Positions 24,456-36,600 of a stretch of 64,000 nt of DNA are shown one piece after another. How positions within the stretch are numbered: the first letter of the stretch is position 1; each line of letters starts with the position of its first letter. Position numbers and translations under genes: made by a program. Below the pieces are notes generated by a model that searched no databases, was not told the DNA's origin, and worked only from the letters and a program-made list of their open reading frames with translations. The DNA comes from Sphaerolaimus hirsutus (lineage: Eukaryota > Nematoda > Chromadorea > Monhysterida > Sphaerolaimidae): assembly GCA_964036195.1 (NCBI GenBank), contig OZ038458.1:13033832-13097831 (forward strand), given 5' to 3'.

Positions 24456-25736
24456 GTGAGAAGGAATAGGTCCTCGAAAGGTTTTCATTTTGCACATAAC
24501 AGCCAATGAATGTACGACTGGAACTCTCTCGGCACGTAGTAGCGTCCTGCAAGTAATTATGACCACTCACCTGTCTGCTCACCCTGCAAGTATGCACCCG
24601 GACTAGCACTGGGAAATGGGTGATTTAACGAAAGTTTATTTAATATAACTGCAGGAAATGAAAATAAAATCTATCTAAAGCACAACAGGGTTAGCATTGA
24701 AATTTTATTGGGAAATTTATATTTTACAAAATATCAGAAAACATCAGCAATCTTATATTTACTTGCATTTTCTCCAGGATTTTCCACTACGAGAAGAAAT
24801 TTTATTCCACTTCATCTACTTTCATTTTTATGATTTTTAGTTAATATTCAATTATATTCTTTCAAAATCACCCATTTTTCAATACTAGCTGGGGTGCAAA
24901 CGTGCACGACGAGCGTACTTGCAGAGCGGTCATAATTACTTGCAGAACACACATACTTGCGGAGAGATACAGCGTACCTACTGAACACACATCAACACAG
25001 ATACGTATGTATTTACATGTTCACATAAGCAAAGCCAAAAACACATGACAATAACATATTGTGCGTAAATGTGTACTGTGTCTATCTAATATTTATCTCA
25101 TTCTACGAGCAATACATGAAGGTATACGGGCACTACTAAATGGTTATCTGTCACAAACTGGAACTAGCCCCAGCATGAGCTGGCTGTGGTGTTATTTGGC
25201 TATTTCGCCCGGAAGCACTAAAACAGTTTCAGAAACCACAAAAATGTAAGTATTCGAAAATGGACACACACCCCTTGTATGACAGCAGAATAAAAGTGTG
25301 TTCACATAAAGATAACGATATTCACACAAAATGGACGAGATATAAAGAAATTGGCAAATCCAATTCAAGCATTATTCACAGATCTATATTTGCATTGAAA
25401 ACAAAGGTCAGCAAATTTTGGAATTTTTGATGGCTCAATGAATGATAGCGCATTTTTTTCACTTTTTGTGGCGCCTGGAGCTGACAAAAGTGCTGGCCTT
25501 TATCTCTCATAGTTGCTCAAACAACGAAGTCCCAAAAAACGAGCGACCAATGGACTTAAAGGAAAATCGGGGACAGAGTTCCTGCTCAACACCTCAGATT
25601 CAACACAAAATTTGAGGACTAGCGAATGTTTTTTTCATACAAATTTGATACAAGCTTGGCTCAATGGTAGCCGTTTCAGCATTGATCATCGCAAATACTT
25701 GTGCAGTTGTTTCTGCTGGCAATACTCGTCTCTTGA
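24456..25736. other. Intergenic, AT-rich; no gene seen
   Basis: This is the 3' flank of UBE2W and the 5' flank of CPSF1. I see no spliceable open frame with family resemblance and no clear terminal-inverted-repeat element. Confidence 0.4.
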
Positions 25737-26625
25737 TCAAACGCTGTCATCTGAAAGTATCGCATGTATACTAAACTCAAAACCAAATCGGAGAATATAT
25801 TCATCCTGTGAAAACCAACCGTGAAACCACCACCGTGTTTTCTTTGGATTTTTATCACAGGTTCGAACATAAATCGCATCGTCCACGGGCCGTTTCTGTA
25901 CGCATGTAAATATTCAGTTGCGGAGAAACTGCTAAAATTACTTATGGCCCCCACCAAATCTCCCATCAACAAACCTTGTCCTTGCACGAAGACAACATGG
26001 ATATGATCGAGATGCAGATAGACTGGACGCACATTGCCGGTGACCAATCGTCGTGCAGAATCGACAGGCAAATGTGCCCATTGCTGTAGATGTGCGGGTG
26101 TACCGGAACCGGAGCTTCCGTGCTGAACATCACCTGTAACAAGGGTACTGGTTCTGGTATCAAAATGTTAGGTACAATCAAAAATTGACACTGTCGCAAA
26201 ATAGATTGACATGAGTTTTCCGAACGTTTACGCAGTGGGGGTGAATTTTCACGGTAAAAGTTGATCAATGTTCGAAAGTTTCATAAATAAAAATGATAAA
26301 TATTCACAAATACCGATTTACACAGCCGATGCAATCTACATACCTGAGGAGCCGAGAAAGGATACTGATCCGGGAAGACGAACTGAAGAACAAATCGCTC
26401 GCCCTCGTAGACAGTGTTCTGTGCGCCGTCGAGCGTCACCCGCCATCTGAAAACGAATACCCAGTCGACGCACGAACCACCAATCTAAAACTTCAAATGG
26501 AAAACCCCCACATACGATCTAAAGTTGTTCTCGCAGTCGGATGCGAGCGTGACGCCGGCGGGCGGCTCGTTGACAAGCTGGGCGAGCTCCTTGCGCAGGC
26601 GTCTGTGCAGCGGCGACGAGGCCAT
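25737..26625 (-). CDS. UBE2W: UBE2W ubiquitin-conjugating enzyme, 5 exons, 153 aa
   Basis: This is an E2 enzyme that attaches ubiquitin to the alpha-amino group of substrate N-termini. Exons in transcription order: 26516-26625, 26344-26446, 25975-26133, 25820-25895, 25737-25750, with exact phase closure to 154 codons. The protein starts MASSPLHRRLRKELAQL and contains NTVYEGERFVLQFVFP, the active-site block HPHIYSNGHICLSIL with the catalytic Cys at about residue 93, DDWSPAMCVQSICISIISML, YVRTCDKNPKKTRWW, and ends FHDDSV. It keeps the HPH and the W-W near the C-terminus typical of this atypical E2. Length fits the family (about 151 aa). The last exon is only 14 nt, reached through a 69-nt intron, and supplies the DDSV tail. 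The frame is open upstream of the chosen Met, so a longer N-terminus is possible but not supported by the family. Confidence 0.93.
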
Positions 26626-27630
26626 CGGCGAGCAGGCCGCCTGCGACAGCGCCGAGGACGTCGACGGCAGCAACGAGGACATCACACACAGCGCCGCTGC
26701 TACAACCACGTTCCGCAGATACCCCTTATGGCAACTCGGCAGCCGGCCAACAATTTCGAAATAGCTATAAATAGAAAGAAAATAGACCAAAAATAGCTGA
26801 AAATAGGTTCATAACCACGTATATAGACGAAAATTGCGATTATTAATGTGAATATTGGCAAAATAATAGCCAAAATGGGGGTAAAATCGGTACATGAACA
26901 ATACGCTGCTGGAAAGTTGGACGTGACCCAAGTTGCCTTAGATGACCAGATCCCAACGTTCGCGTCTTGTGCGAAACAGTCGTATGAACTTGGCAGCATA
27001 ATAAAATTGCTTTTCTGTGCATTTGTTTGAATGAACGGCGGTGTCAGTCGTGTACTTTGCGTGAATGCACGACATTTTCATTTGATCGCAAAAATGCAAA
27101 ACACTGCAGATGTTAATTTTCTACCCGGGAAAAAAGCTCCGCAGTAATATTGGCATTCAGCCAATAAACGCCGCTTCAAAAAAGAAAAGTCTACATTCCA
27201 CGCTCGTACAGATAAAATTTGAAAATGTACAAATAATTTTGTTTTTAGTCTGATTCACCTTGAAGTAATGATAAATTTTCTTGAATTTTCTGAAATGTTC
27301 CGTGGCGATTTCATAAGCTCATTATTTTCAAAACTGATATGATATCGTAAAACTGCCCTAAGTGGATCTTTTGAACGTGGGTCAAATGTAATATCTATAG
27401 AATATATCCAATAGAATAACGCAGTGATATCGTGTTTATTGCGAAATCGTTCTCACGGTCGATGCGCGTCAGCGTTTGGCGATTTTTTGGTAGTCTACGG
27501 CCTTGTCTCCCCTTAGCATTCTCCTGCCGCTACAGGTTCCATCCTGACTGTTCACTTTACACAAATTCACGTTGCAACTAACTAACATTTGTCTCCCTTG
27601 AATGACTCACCGTTTTCAGTAGCGAGCGAC
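26626..27630. promoter_or_regulatory. Divergent promoter region of UBE2W and CC2D1
   Basis: UBE2W is transcribed leftward and CC2D1 rightward from this 1-kb interval, so it must hold both promoters, possibly as one bidirectional unit. The part at about 26735-26850 is a repeat fragment shared with 3595-3720 and, inverted, with 42280-42430 (AACTCGGCAGCC followed by AATAGAAAG and AAAATAG units). No canonical core-promoter motif was placed with confidence. Confidence 0.45.
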
Positions 27631-30600
27631 ATGGCGGACATCGACGCGATGATGTACGGCGACGTGGAGCAGGACGAGGAGCTGCTGCGCGAGCTGCAAG
27701 CGCTGCAGGAGGAGGAGGATGGTTATAGCGAGCCGCCGCGGCAGAAACCACCGCAGAAGGCTGCCCCCGCGGCACCACCCGCCAGGCGCGCGCCAGTCCC
27801 TCCCGCAAAACGTGCGGTATGTTTCCATTTGATGAATTGTTATGTTGTTGAATGCATGTTTCGTAAGCTTTGATGAATATAGGAGATGTTTGATTTTTAG
27901 ATAACACTTTTGAAGCTTATTCTATTGCCCCAAAAGATGGACCAAAGAAAAGAAATATTTCTTGAGAGGCATGTCTTTTCGCAGCATGAACTGGCCTTAT
28001 TTGGCTGTTGTGATTGAATAAAATGAAGATCTGACTGAGGTGGGAATCGAACCCACCCACCTGGAATTATCTCTCCAGTCCACTAACCACTATGCTACCC
28101 AGATCACATGACACCAGATTGAATGTCGAAAAATCCTAGTTTACTCTAGTTCTGCGCATAGAACGCGAGGGACGAGTCTGAACCGAGCACCAGCTTGCAC
28201 GAGATCGAGCGTTTGGCTCGCTGCGTCAGCGTGGAGTCGCCAGTTGCCGACGACGATAATGACCCCAGTGTGGAAATGGATGATGATCTCTTGGTTAGTG
28301 TTTACTTAGCAGCAAGTTTCAAGTTGTTTTTCGTTTTGGATCCATGTTTGTTGCGTTATTTTACAATATGCTTTGACTCTATCACCATTTGTAAAAATTG
28401 TTTTAAGTTTAACGTTAAAAATAAAAGCGTTAGATATATACCTACTTATTTATTTGATTAACTGCGTGAAAATGTGTGAAAAGTAGAAATGATAGTCCAC
28501 AAAAAAATCGCCACTCACAAAGCAGCCGAAATATGAATCCCTGGCGTTCATATTGTCAAAGTAAACCCACCCCTCTTGCAGTCAGAACTGAACGATATTA
28601 TCACATCAGAAGGCGGGACTACACTAGTATCAATACCCGAGGCACCTAAACAAGGGCCGGCCGCACCACCGGTCCCATCCAAGCCAAAAGTGAGCGCCCC
28701 ACCTGCTGCGCAATCGATGGCGCCTGGAATAGCTGATGAGCTACAGAAACGAAGGGCAGCGTTTTCTCAGAGGTTGGAGCATGCAAACAGGACCGGTGAT
28801 GATAGAAAAATTAGACAGCTTCAAAGAATTTGCGGCCAGTATGACTCGGCTATGGAGTAAGTGGTTAATTGGGTGGATCCTTCCCGGACATAAAACATGT
28901 TATCATGATGCGCCATTATCGTAATTTATTATGCAGTCGCTTGCGCGCTGGTCAGCCGGTTTCACTGGCAGATCTGCCAGTACCACCTGATGTTGATGTG
29001 CAGCCGCCAGCGCGTGAACCCCCAGCTATGATGCCAATGGTTCAGCCGCCCCGGACACTCGTGCCAAGTGCGTTCATTTCTCAATCGATTCATTCTTAAA
29101 TACACATCTTAAACTCAGAATACACATCAACATCTACATTCCCACTTTTCGTAGCTCCCACGCCACAAAAATCGCCCTTGGGTGTCGCTCAACAAGAGAA
29201 ATCACCGTCTGTATCTTCCCCAGCGGCAAGTGAAAAAGCTCAACTTTTGCGCCAGGCGCTGGCTGCTAAGAAGCAGGGTGACTTGGAGAGAGCTAAGCAG
29301 CTACTGGTCAAAGCGAAACAGTTGGGCAGCGATGCGGCCGTGCCCGACGACCCTCGGCACAGGCGGAGTGTGGAGGCAAAGCAAATGTCACCACAGGTGC
29401 AATCGGCTCAAACGGCCGCTTCACGCCCTCCCCAGGGTCAGGTATGCTGCTGCTTATCAGTGTGATAGGGTATGGTAGTTCCAACTGGGCGTGGGTTGGT
29501 GCCCAAGTAAAACCGGTGCCCAAGTATGCTCGGTGCCCAAGTATAAAGACCAGTGCCCAAGTATAAAGACCGGTGCCCAAGTACGCCCGGTGCCCAAGTA
29601 AAGTGCCCGTGCTTGTGCACTTTACTTGTGCACCGGGCGGCTGTTTACTTGGGCAACACTTGGGCAACCCTTAAATGCTTGCCGTGGCATTTATGTTTTA
29701 ACAAATTTCCTCTGTTGCTTGTGTTGCCTACATTCAATATTCACATTTTACTACCATTGCTAATCCAGTATATTGAATTGGAATTGATTGCCAATTGAGG
29801 CATCTAGTTCCGAATGTCGGTAAAGACCAAAGTGGAAAAAATGAGTGAAGTGCGGATCTGTAATAAGTGCACTTATTTCTTCATGATAGCAAAAGAATTT
29901 TCTCATTATCTAATACCGTTCCCGAGATACAGATATGTCTTTAGAAATTTTTAGAAAAAAAAACAAACAAAAAAATCATCTGAAACAGGGTATCTCCACG
30001 CTACGAAATTTGCTCTCAAGTGGGGCCATGGAGGCATACTGGCGCCACTCCAGCAGAATGGCAGCACCACCTTCCAGTAAATCCCATGTACTAAGTGGAG
30101 ATACCCTGTTTCGAGTGACTTTTTTGAAAAAAATCACTCGAAACAGGGTATCTCCACTGAATCTGCTGACCTGCTATCAATCAAATCACCATAACTCTAG
30201 CTATATACGCCGGCCGCAGGGTTGAAAGTATGGAAATAGTAGACAATTTCATAAGCGTTTCAAAAAGTTTTGGGCAAGACTTGTCACTTTAAAGTTGCCC
30301 CCTCAGACCAACTTTGAATTTTGAACTTTTGCAAAAACCTAAAATGATGGAGATACCGACATTCGGAACTAGATGCCTCAATTGTAATAAATTAACAAAA
30401 TCTAACTGGTCGAAAATCATTCAGTCATTAAATATACATAAAAAGAAATATAATTATCATACATTCAAAAAATACATAATATGTGAAGCTTTGCTTTTAC
30501 CGCGAGTCAAGTGTAGATGTGTGATTAGTCTTTCCATCGGTCCGCCATTTTTCTCCATTGATCTTGCGGATGCTGCAATGCCCATACTTGTGCACCTGGC

Positions 30601-33600
30601 AGGGCGCTTGCACCTGCCCGGTGCCCAAGTAAACATCCGCCCGGTGCACAAGTAAAGAGCCGCCCGGTGCCCAAGTACGGACACTTTACTTGGGCACCGG
30701 GCGTACTTGGGCACCAGAAATTATACTTGGGCACCGGCTTGGGCGCCGTTCCAACCGTCTGTATTCCACAGGGGCTGTCGCTGGTTGACTCGCTGCGCGA
30801 GCGCATGACAGTCTATCAAGAAACCGCCAAGAAGGCGGCAGAAAATGGCGACACGCGTCGCGCGAGGCAGAGCGAGCGCATAGCGAAACAGTTTGCCGAC
30901 GCATTACGCAGTGCACAGGTTTTTCGACTTAGATTTAATTGTATACTCGGCGGACATCAGACTTAGTGTGGAAACCTACCATAACCCATCTGAATAATGT
31001 ACCTAAAATTATACAGTTTTTTTTTCTTCATGATAATATTTCGTTTTTACTGGGGATTGCGAATTACGAAATTTATCACAAGATTTTATTCATTCGATTA
31101 TGGTAGGATTCTGCATATAGGTACATACTTTGCAGTCCGCCGAGTGTACGCGAACACAAATTTGCCGGTGACACCAGCAAGGTTTTCTCGCAGCGCGGCA
31201 AGCCTGTCAATGTGGAGGAGTTGCCGTGTCCCCCGGGATTCGAACCTCTGGCGCCTGTGGCGCCCACACCAACTTTTACGCACGACGTGGATCAATTGCA
31301 GCCCGCTAAAATCCCATCAACCGGTTCGTTTCAAATTCAAAAAGTTTCCTTGTTTTGTAGTGGTCGCGCTGAACGCTGTACAAGGCGTAGTTTACCGCAG
31401 TTTGGTGAGTAAAATCACGTGAACATTTGTAGACCGAGATTAGAGTAATGTTGTGTTATGAAAAAGATACTTTTTGAGTTTCGATTATGTTAAGGATTGT
31501 CTTTTTACAGGTGCAACTACTTTACTTTTATTTATTTTTTGATAGTATTTTATTTTTGAATATTGTGTGAACAGTGAACCTTATTTTTCAATTTTTGTAT
31601 CACTGCAATATAACAATACAGTCGATCTATCTACTATTATCCTAAAATATAATCGTACGTATGTCTTGGAGCGTAAACAAGGATGTAGGTGTCCAGCGGG
31701 GTAAGAGATGAAAAGTTACTGGAAAGGATACTTTGGGTAACAATTTTCGCGGTATTGTGCAAAAAATTTGCGCGCATGCGCGCAATTTTGTGTCACACAT
31801 GAGCTATTCAAAGAACATCAGTTTATGACCACTTAAATCCTCTAAAATGCACTCAATTACGTGCATGTCGCTGTGTATGCATGTATGTGCATTTACATAC
31901 CTATACATGTACAGCGTTTCTTGGCGCTAGCGCCAACGCCAAAAGCGCGATGGTATGGCGCCTATGAACGGCGCCCGCGCCATGGCGCTATTCCGCCATT
32001 TTGTAGGTAAAATTTTTGGAGCGGCTGAACCCCGCCCCCCCTTCGCTTGGCTCCGTAAACAAACAGCCCCCGCTCACAAATCCTGGATACGTCCCCAAGT
32101 GTAAATATTTTTTATCACCGGAAATCTTTTCGAGCTTCTATAATTTTTTTTATTTTTCTTCCCGAACCAATTTGCATCCTGTCCATCCACTTTTCCCAAC
32201 CTGGTATTGTTGTATAGGTGCACTTCCTGCGGCCATCGGAGCGAAGCACGCAACCTGGTAACGTTTAGAAATAAACTTCAAAATATACTTGCTATACTCC
32301 GCGGACAGCACAGTTTACATGCGCACGTACTTATGTCTTACGCGCTAACGTAACACTTATGTACCGTATCAACTTTCACAAAACAGAAGCAAAATACAAT
32401 ATCAAATTTAAAATGTTTTAGAATTTTTTCTTTTTTTGGAACAATTTTTTTTCGTATCGATGACGTCATGCAGGAATGTTTTGTTCGGAAAACTACGGTG
32501 CGTTGACTGCGGACTATTTATAATATAACACTTTGCTCTACATAGCTAGGTATCTTAATCGACGTTTACACTGATTTTTGTGCCGACAAAAAAAGGAGTG
32601 AAAAAGTCCAATAATTCCGGAATTAAGTTCCATGTCTGCAACAAAAAGCAGTGATGTATACTCATCAGTTGAGTGTACACACTAGGGATGGCCGAAAAAG
32701 GTTTTTTTTCAACGCCAGGTTTAAAGAAAATAAAACTTGTTTTTTTTAAACGTTTTTTTATATAAATAAAACCGTTTTTTAAAAAGCTCCCAGATATGGT
32801 CATGAGTCAACATATACAGGTAAATCAGACAGGTGACAGTACTTTGTGATGTTATATATAGCGATAGAATAGCTGTGGAGCCATGGGATATCATTATAAG
32901 TAGTGATTTCTGTCAAAAATATCCGTTTTATGTCGACTTATCACGTGTATCGGCTTTTGTCGAACATTCGTGACTTCAAGTGAAGTAGGCTATTGAATAG
33001 GGATGGCCGAAAAAGGTTTTTGCCAATGTCAAGGTTTTTATATAAAAAAACGTTTTTTTAAAGGGTTTTATTTTAAAATAAAACCGTTTTTTTAAAGATC
33101 CCAGATATGGTCATGAGTCAACATATACAGGTAAATCAGACAAGTGACAGTACTTTGTGATGTTATACATAGCCATAGAATGGCTGTAGAGTCATGGGAT
33201 AGCATTATAAGTGGTGATTTCTGTCAAAAATATCCGTTTTATGTTGACTTATTACATATATCGGCTTTTGTCAAATGTTAATGACTAAGCGAAGTTGGCC
33301 ATGAAATAGTGTTTAAATTAGGTCACAATAGAAGGCTAATTCATTAGCAGTGAGTTTTCACATTGTACAAGTTTATGGTGGCACATTGACTGGATATTAT
33401 ACCACACTAACATATCATGGCTTATTATGACACAATAGCATGAACAAATGAAGTTTTTACACTAAAAATGCCTCAAAACCAATGGGGAAAAAATAGTAAA
33501 GTGCAGGTAAAATTGCGCGCTTGCGCGCAAAAAATTGCAAAATACCTAGTGCTTAGTACTACAAATTTTGGCCAAGTTTTAAAAAAACGGTTTCGATTGT

Positions 33601-36600
33601 CGGGTTTTTTTAATAAATAAAACGTTTTTATTTAAAAAAAACCTCGGCCATCCCTACTATTGAATAGTGTTTAAATAAAGTTACAATAGAAGGCTAATCT
33701 ATTAACAGTGATTTTTCACACTGTACAAGTATATGGAGGCACTTTGACTGGGTATTGTGCACTACACTAATATATCACCGCTTATTACGATACAATAGCA
33801 TGAACAAATGGAAGCTTTCACACTAATAATGATTCAAAACCAATGAAAACAACCACCAAAGGTTATGGGTATGTGAAATTACGCGTTTGCGTGCAAAAAA
33901 AATGCAAAATACCTAGTGCTTAGTACTAAAAATTTCAGCCAAGGTTTTAAAAAAAAACTGTTTCGATGGTTGGGTTTTTTATTAAAATATTTATTTATAA
34001 AAAAACTTTTGAAAAAAACCCTTGGCCATCCCTACTACACACATGCCAATTTGCAGATAATTCGTGCATGTCGTTCAAGTTTTAAAATGAATTTCAGTTG
34101 TCGGCTCGGTTTCAAAACGAAAACCAGTTTTGAAACCGAACGGACAACTGAAATTCATTATCAAACTTCAACGACAATCACTAATTATCTGCAAATTGGC
34201 GTGTGTGTACACTCAACTAATGAGTATACTTCACTGCATTTTTTTGCAGATATGAAACTTAATACCGGGATTGTGGAACTTTCTAACTCATTTTTTTGTC
34301 GGCACATGAAGCCGTGTAAAGAACCCTTTACTGATTTGTGGGGTAGGGGCAATGTGCAGTAGCCTAATCTTCGTCTCGACAAATATGGATAACTGTGGCG
34401 GCAGGGCCGTATCCAGGGGGGGGGGGCGGGGGGGCTGCAGCCCCCCCCCTTCCCGGGGTGAGACCAGAAAGTGACCGGAAAACGTGACTTATTCGGTTTC
34501 AGCGTAAAAAATTGTTTCAAAAAGTTGTCAAAAATGTTTTCACCCCACTACGGTATTATCATCAGATTCGCTCCATGTGGCCGCAAATCATTCTAAATAC
34601 ACTCAATGTTGCGCTTTTTGCTGTTTTTGTATGTATATTTATATACATATACAGCGTTCCATGGCGCTGGCGCTAACGCCAATGGCGCCATCGCGTGGCG
34701 CCCACTAATGGCGTTAGCGCCATGGCGCCATTCCGCCACTATGTAGCTAAAATTTTAGGGGGGGCCCCGTTCGCCGGCCTCCGTAAACAAGCAGCCCCCC
34801 CGCTCAAAAATCCTGGATACGTCCCTGTGTGGCGGGGGTCTAGGACATTTAGATAAAGGTAGCCAAAGACATTTAGGTAGCCGGACGTAGTTCACTTCTC
34901 AGGTCTAGTGGGATGAGCATTTGAGGGGTAACCCCCACTGCCTCCCCCGTTCTAGCTTCATGCATTGAACTAAGACTTTGAACACAGCGGTAACACTGTA
35001 CTGACGAATTGTTTTTTCCTTTTTATAATGTTCCATTGCCCACGGCGGCAAGGTCTCTGTCTGTGGCTCGACAGCCCAGTCGCCCCAGGCTTCCCAGTCT
35101 TTCATGTCTTCCGTTAGTAATACAATGTCTGAATAGAAACGGGGGGGGGGGGGGTAAAGTTTGAGCAAATTTTGATAGACACAGATGGAAACGCATGGTG
35201 CAAAGACGTAGCCAGGGGCGGGGTGAATGTGAAAGTCTTGTCCACGTCTCTGTAAAATACAGACGTATACAGCAATCTTTGGCGCCAATGCTAACGCCAC
35301 TGGCGCCATGGCGAGGCGCCTACGAATGGCGCTGGCGCCATTCCCTTGCTACATGGCTTAAATTTTAGGAGGGGGGGGGGCGCAGCTCCAAAGAGCCTGT
35401 AACAAAGTAGCACCAGGCCCCCAGATGGCTTCACCGCTTTGGCGCCATTCCATAATCAGTAAAATACATGACTAACCGATGAGCGTGATTGAAATCAGTA
35501 GCAACATCAGCATTTTGTAGTTATTCATAACTTTTCCAGCTACCGTTTTGTCTTCAAGTGAGCTTCACGCACTACTTCACTGCAACCACTTTTGCTTAAC
35601 TAAAGCTGGCATCCGGCATTAATACCGATTTCTCTCATTTGCATGACTATAGAACTTATCAATAGGTGAGAAACATGGACTTATCAATGGGGCTTAGCTT
35701 TACTTGTGGATGGCATTGAAAACTAGGGGTCTGCCAAATCCATAAAGAATTTTTTGAAAATTAAAGTAGCTTACATTCATGCTATTCCTTGACTCTGCGA
35801 TGATTATAAATAAATTATGACCACAGTCACGTTAGCCTGGTAGTAAAATGAGCTAAGCTTAATAAGTCTTGAACTTTTATCTAGATGAATTACCCTCTGA
35901 GGTAATTCTGGGAACGAAGCGTGTGAGAGGGCATTGATTGCATTTTCAATAATAACAGGGACGTAGCTAGGGTTCAAACGGGATCCCGATCCCGGATCCC
36001 GTAAAATTCCGGGATTTAGCATTCCCGATCCCGATCCCGAAGATTTGCAAATCCCGATCCCGAGAAACTCCCAAGTCCGGGATCCCGATCCCGGAAAAAT
36101 TAGTGGAAATAATCAAAAGTAAAGAAATCACATTTTTGCATGCAAAAATGTGAACACAAACCCCCAGCGTCCATTTTATGCCAATTTTCTGGCATCCAAC
36201 GGTGTTTTGAGACCTTTATGAACAACTGAATGTCAGAAGATTGGTTAAAATCTCTATCCCAAGACCCCAATCCCGATCCCGAAAAAATGCCAATCCCGAT
36301 CCCGCGACCCCAATCCCGGCCAATCCCGATCCCGATCCCGAAATCTCAAAAAACCAATCCCGATCCCGAAAAGTCAATGCCGTTTGAGCCCTAGCCACAA
36401 TGTTTCAATATATGCAGCCAATAGAATGGCGCTTAGAGAACTAGGTACAGATATAAATTTTTTTGGGGGACACCCGATTCGATTCATCGAGTTAGATATA
36501 CAGTCCGCCCCCCCCCCCGTTGAAAATATTGGATACATGCCTGAAAGTAAGCCATTGCAGGTTCACACACATGTATTTGCATTTCTTTTATGAGGTGCCT

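Larger units (their letters stand above)
32556..34325. mobile_element. Foldback MITE split by a nested hAT-like element
   Basis: The outer halves, 32556-32682 and 34035-34325, match the 10925-11335 element (TGTGCCGACAAAAAAA, GGAATTAAGTTCCAT, and at the far side GCCAATTTGCAGATAA). The centre was interrupted by the insertion at 32683-34034. Confidence 0.8.

Noticed and set aside
24084-24566. 160-aa minus-strand frame
   Set aside because: It spans the right arm and end of a CAGGGGTCTCC element with poly-C tracts; low complexity, no family resemblance.
25676-26071. 131-aa minus-strand frame through UBE2W exons
   Set aside because: It is out of frame with the UBE2W coding sequence and reads through introns.
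31361-31404. Separate small CC2D1 exon after a 37-nt intron
   Set aside because: Using it breaks the phase into exon 8; the unspliced exon 31194-31404 keeps the frame. It is listed as a finding for checking instead.
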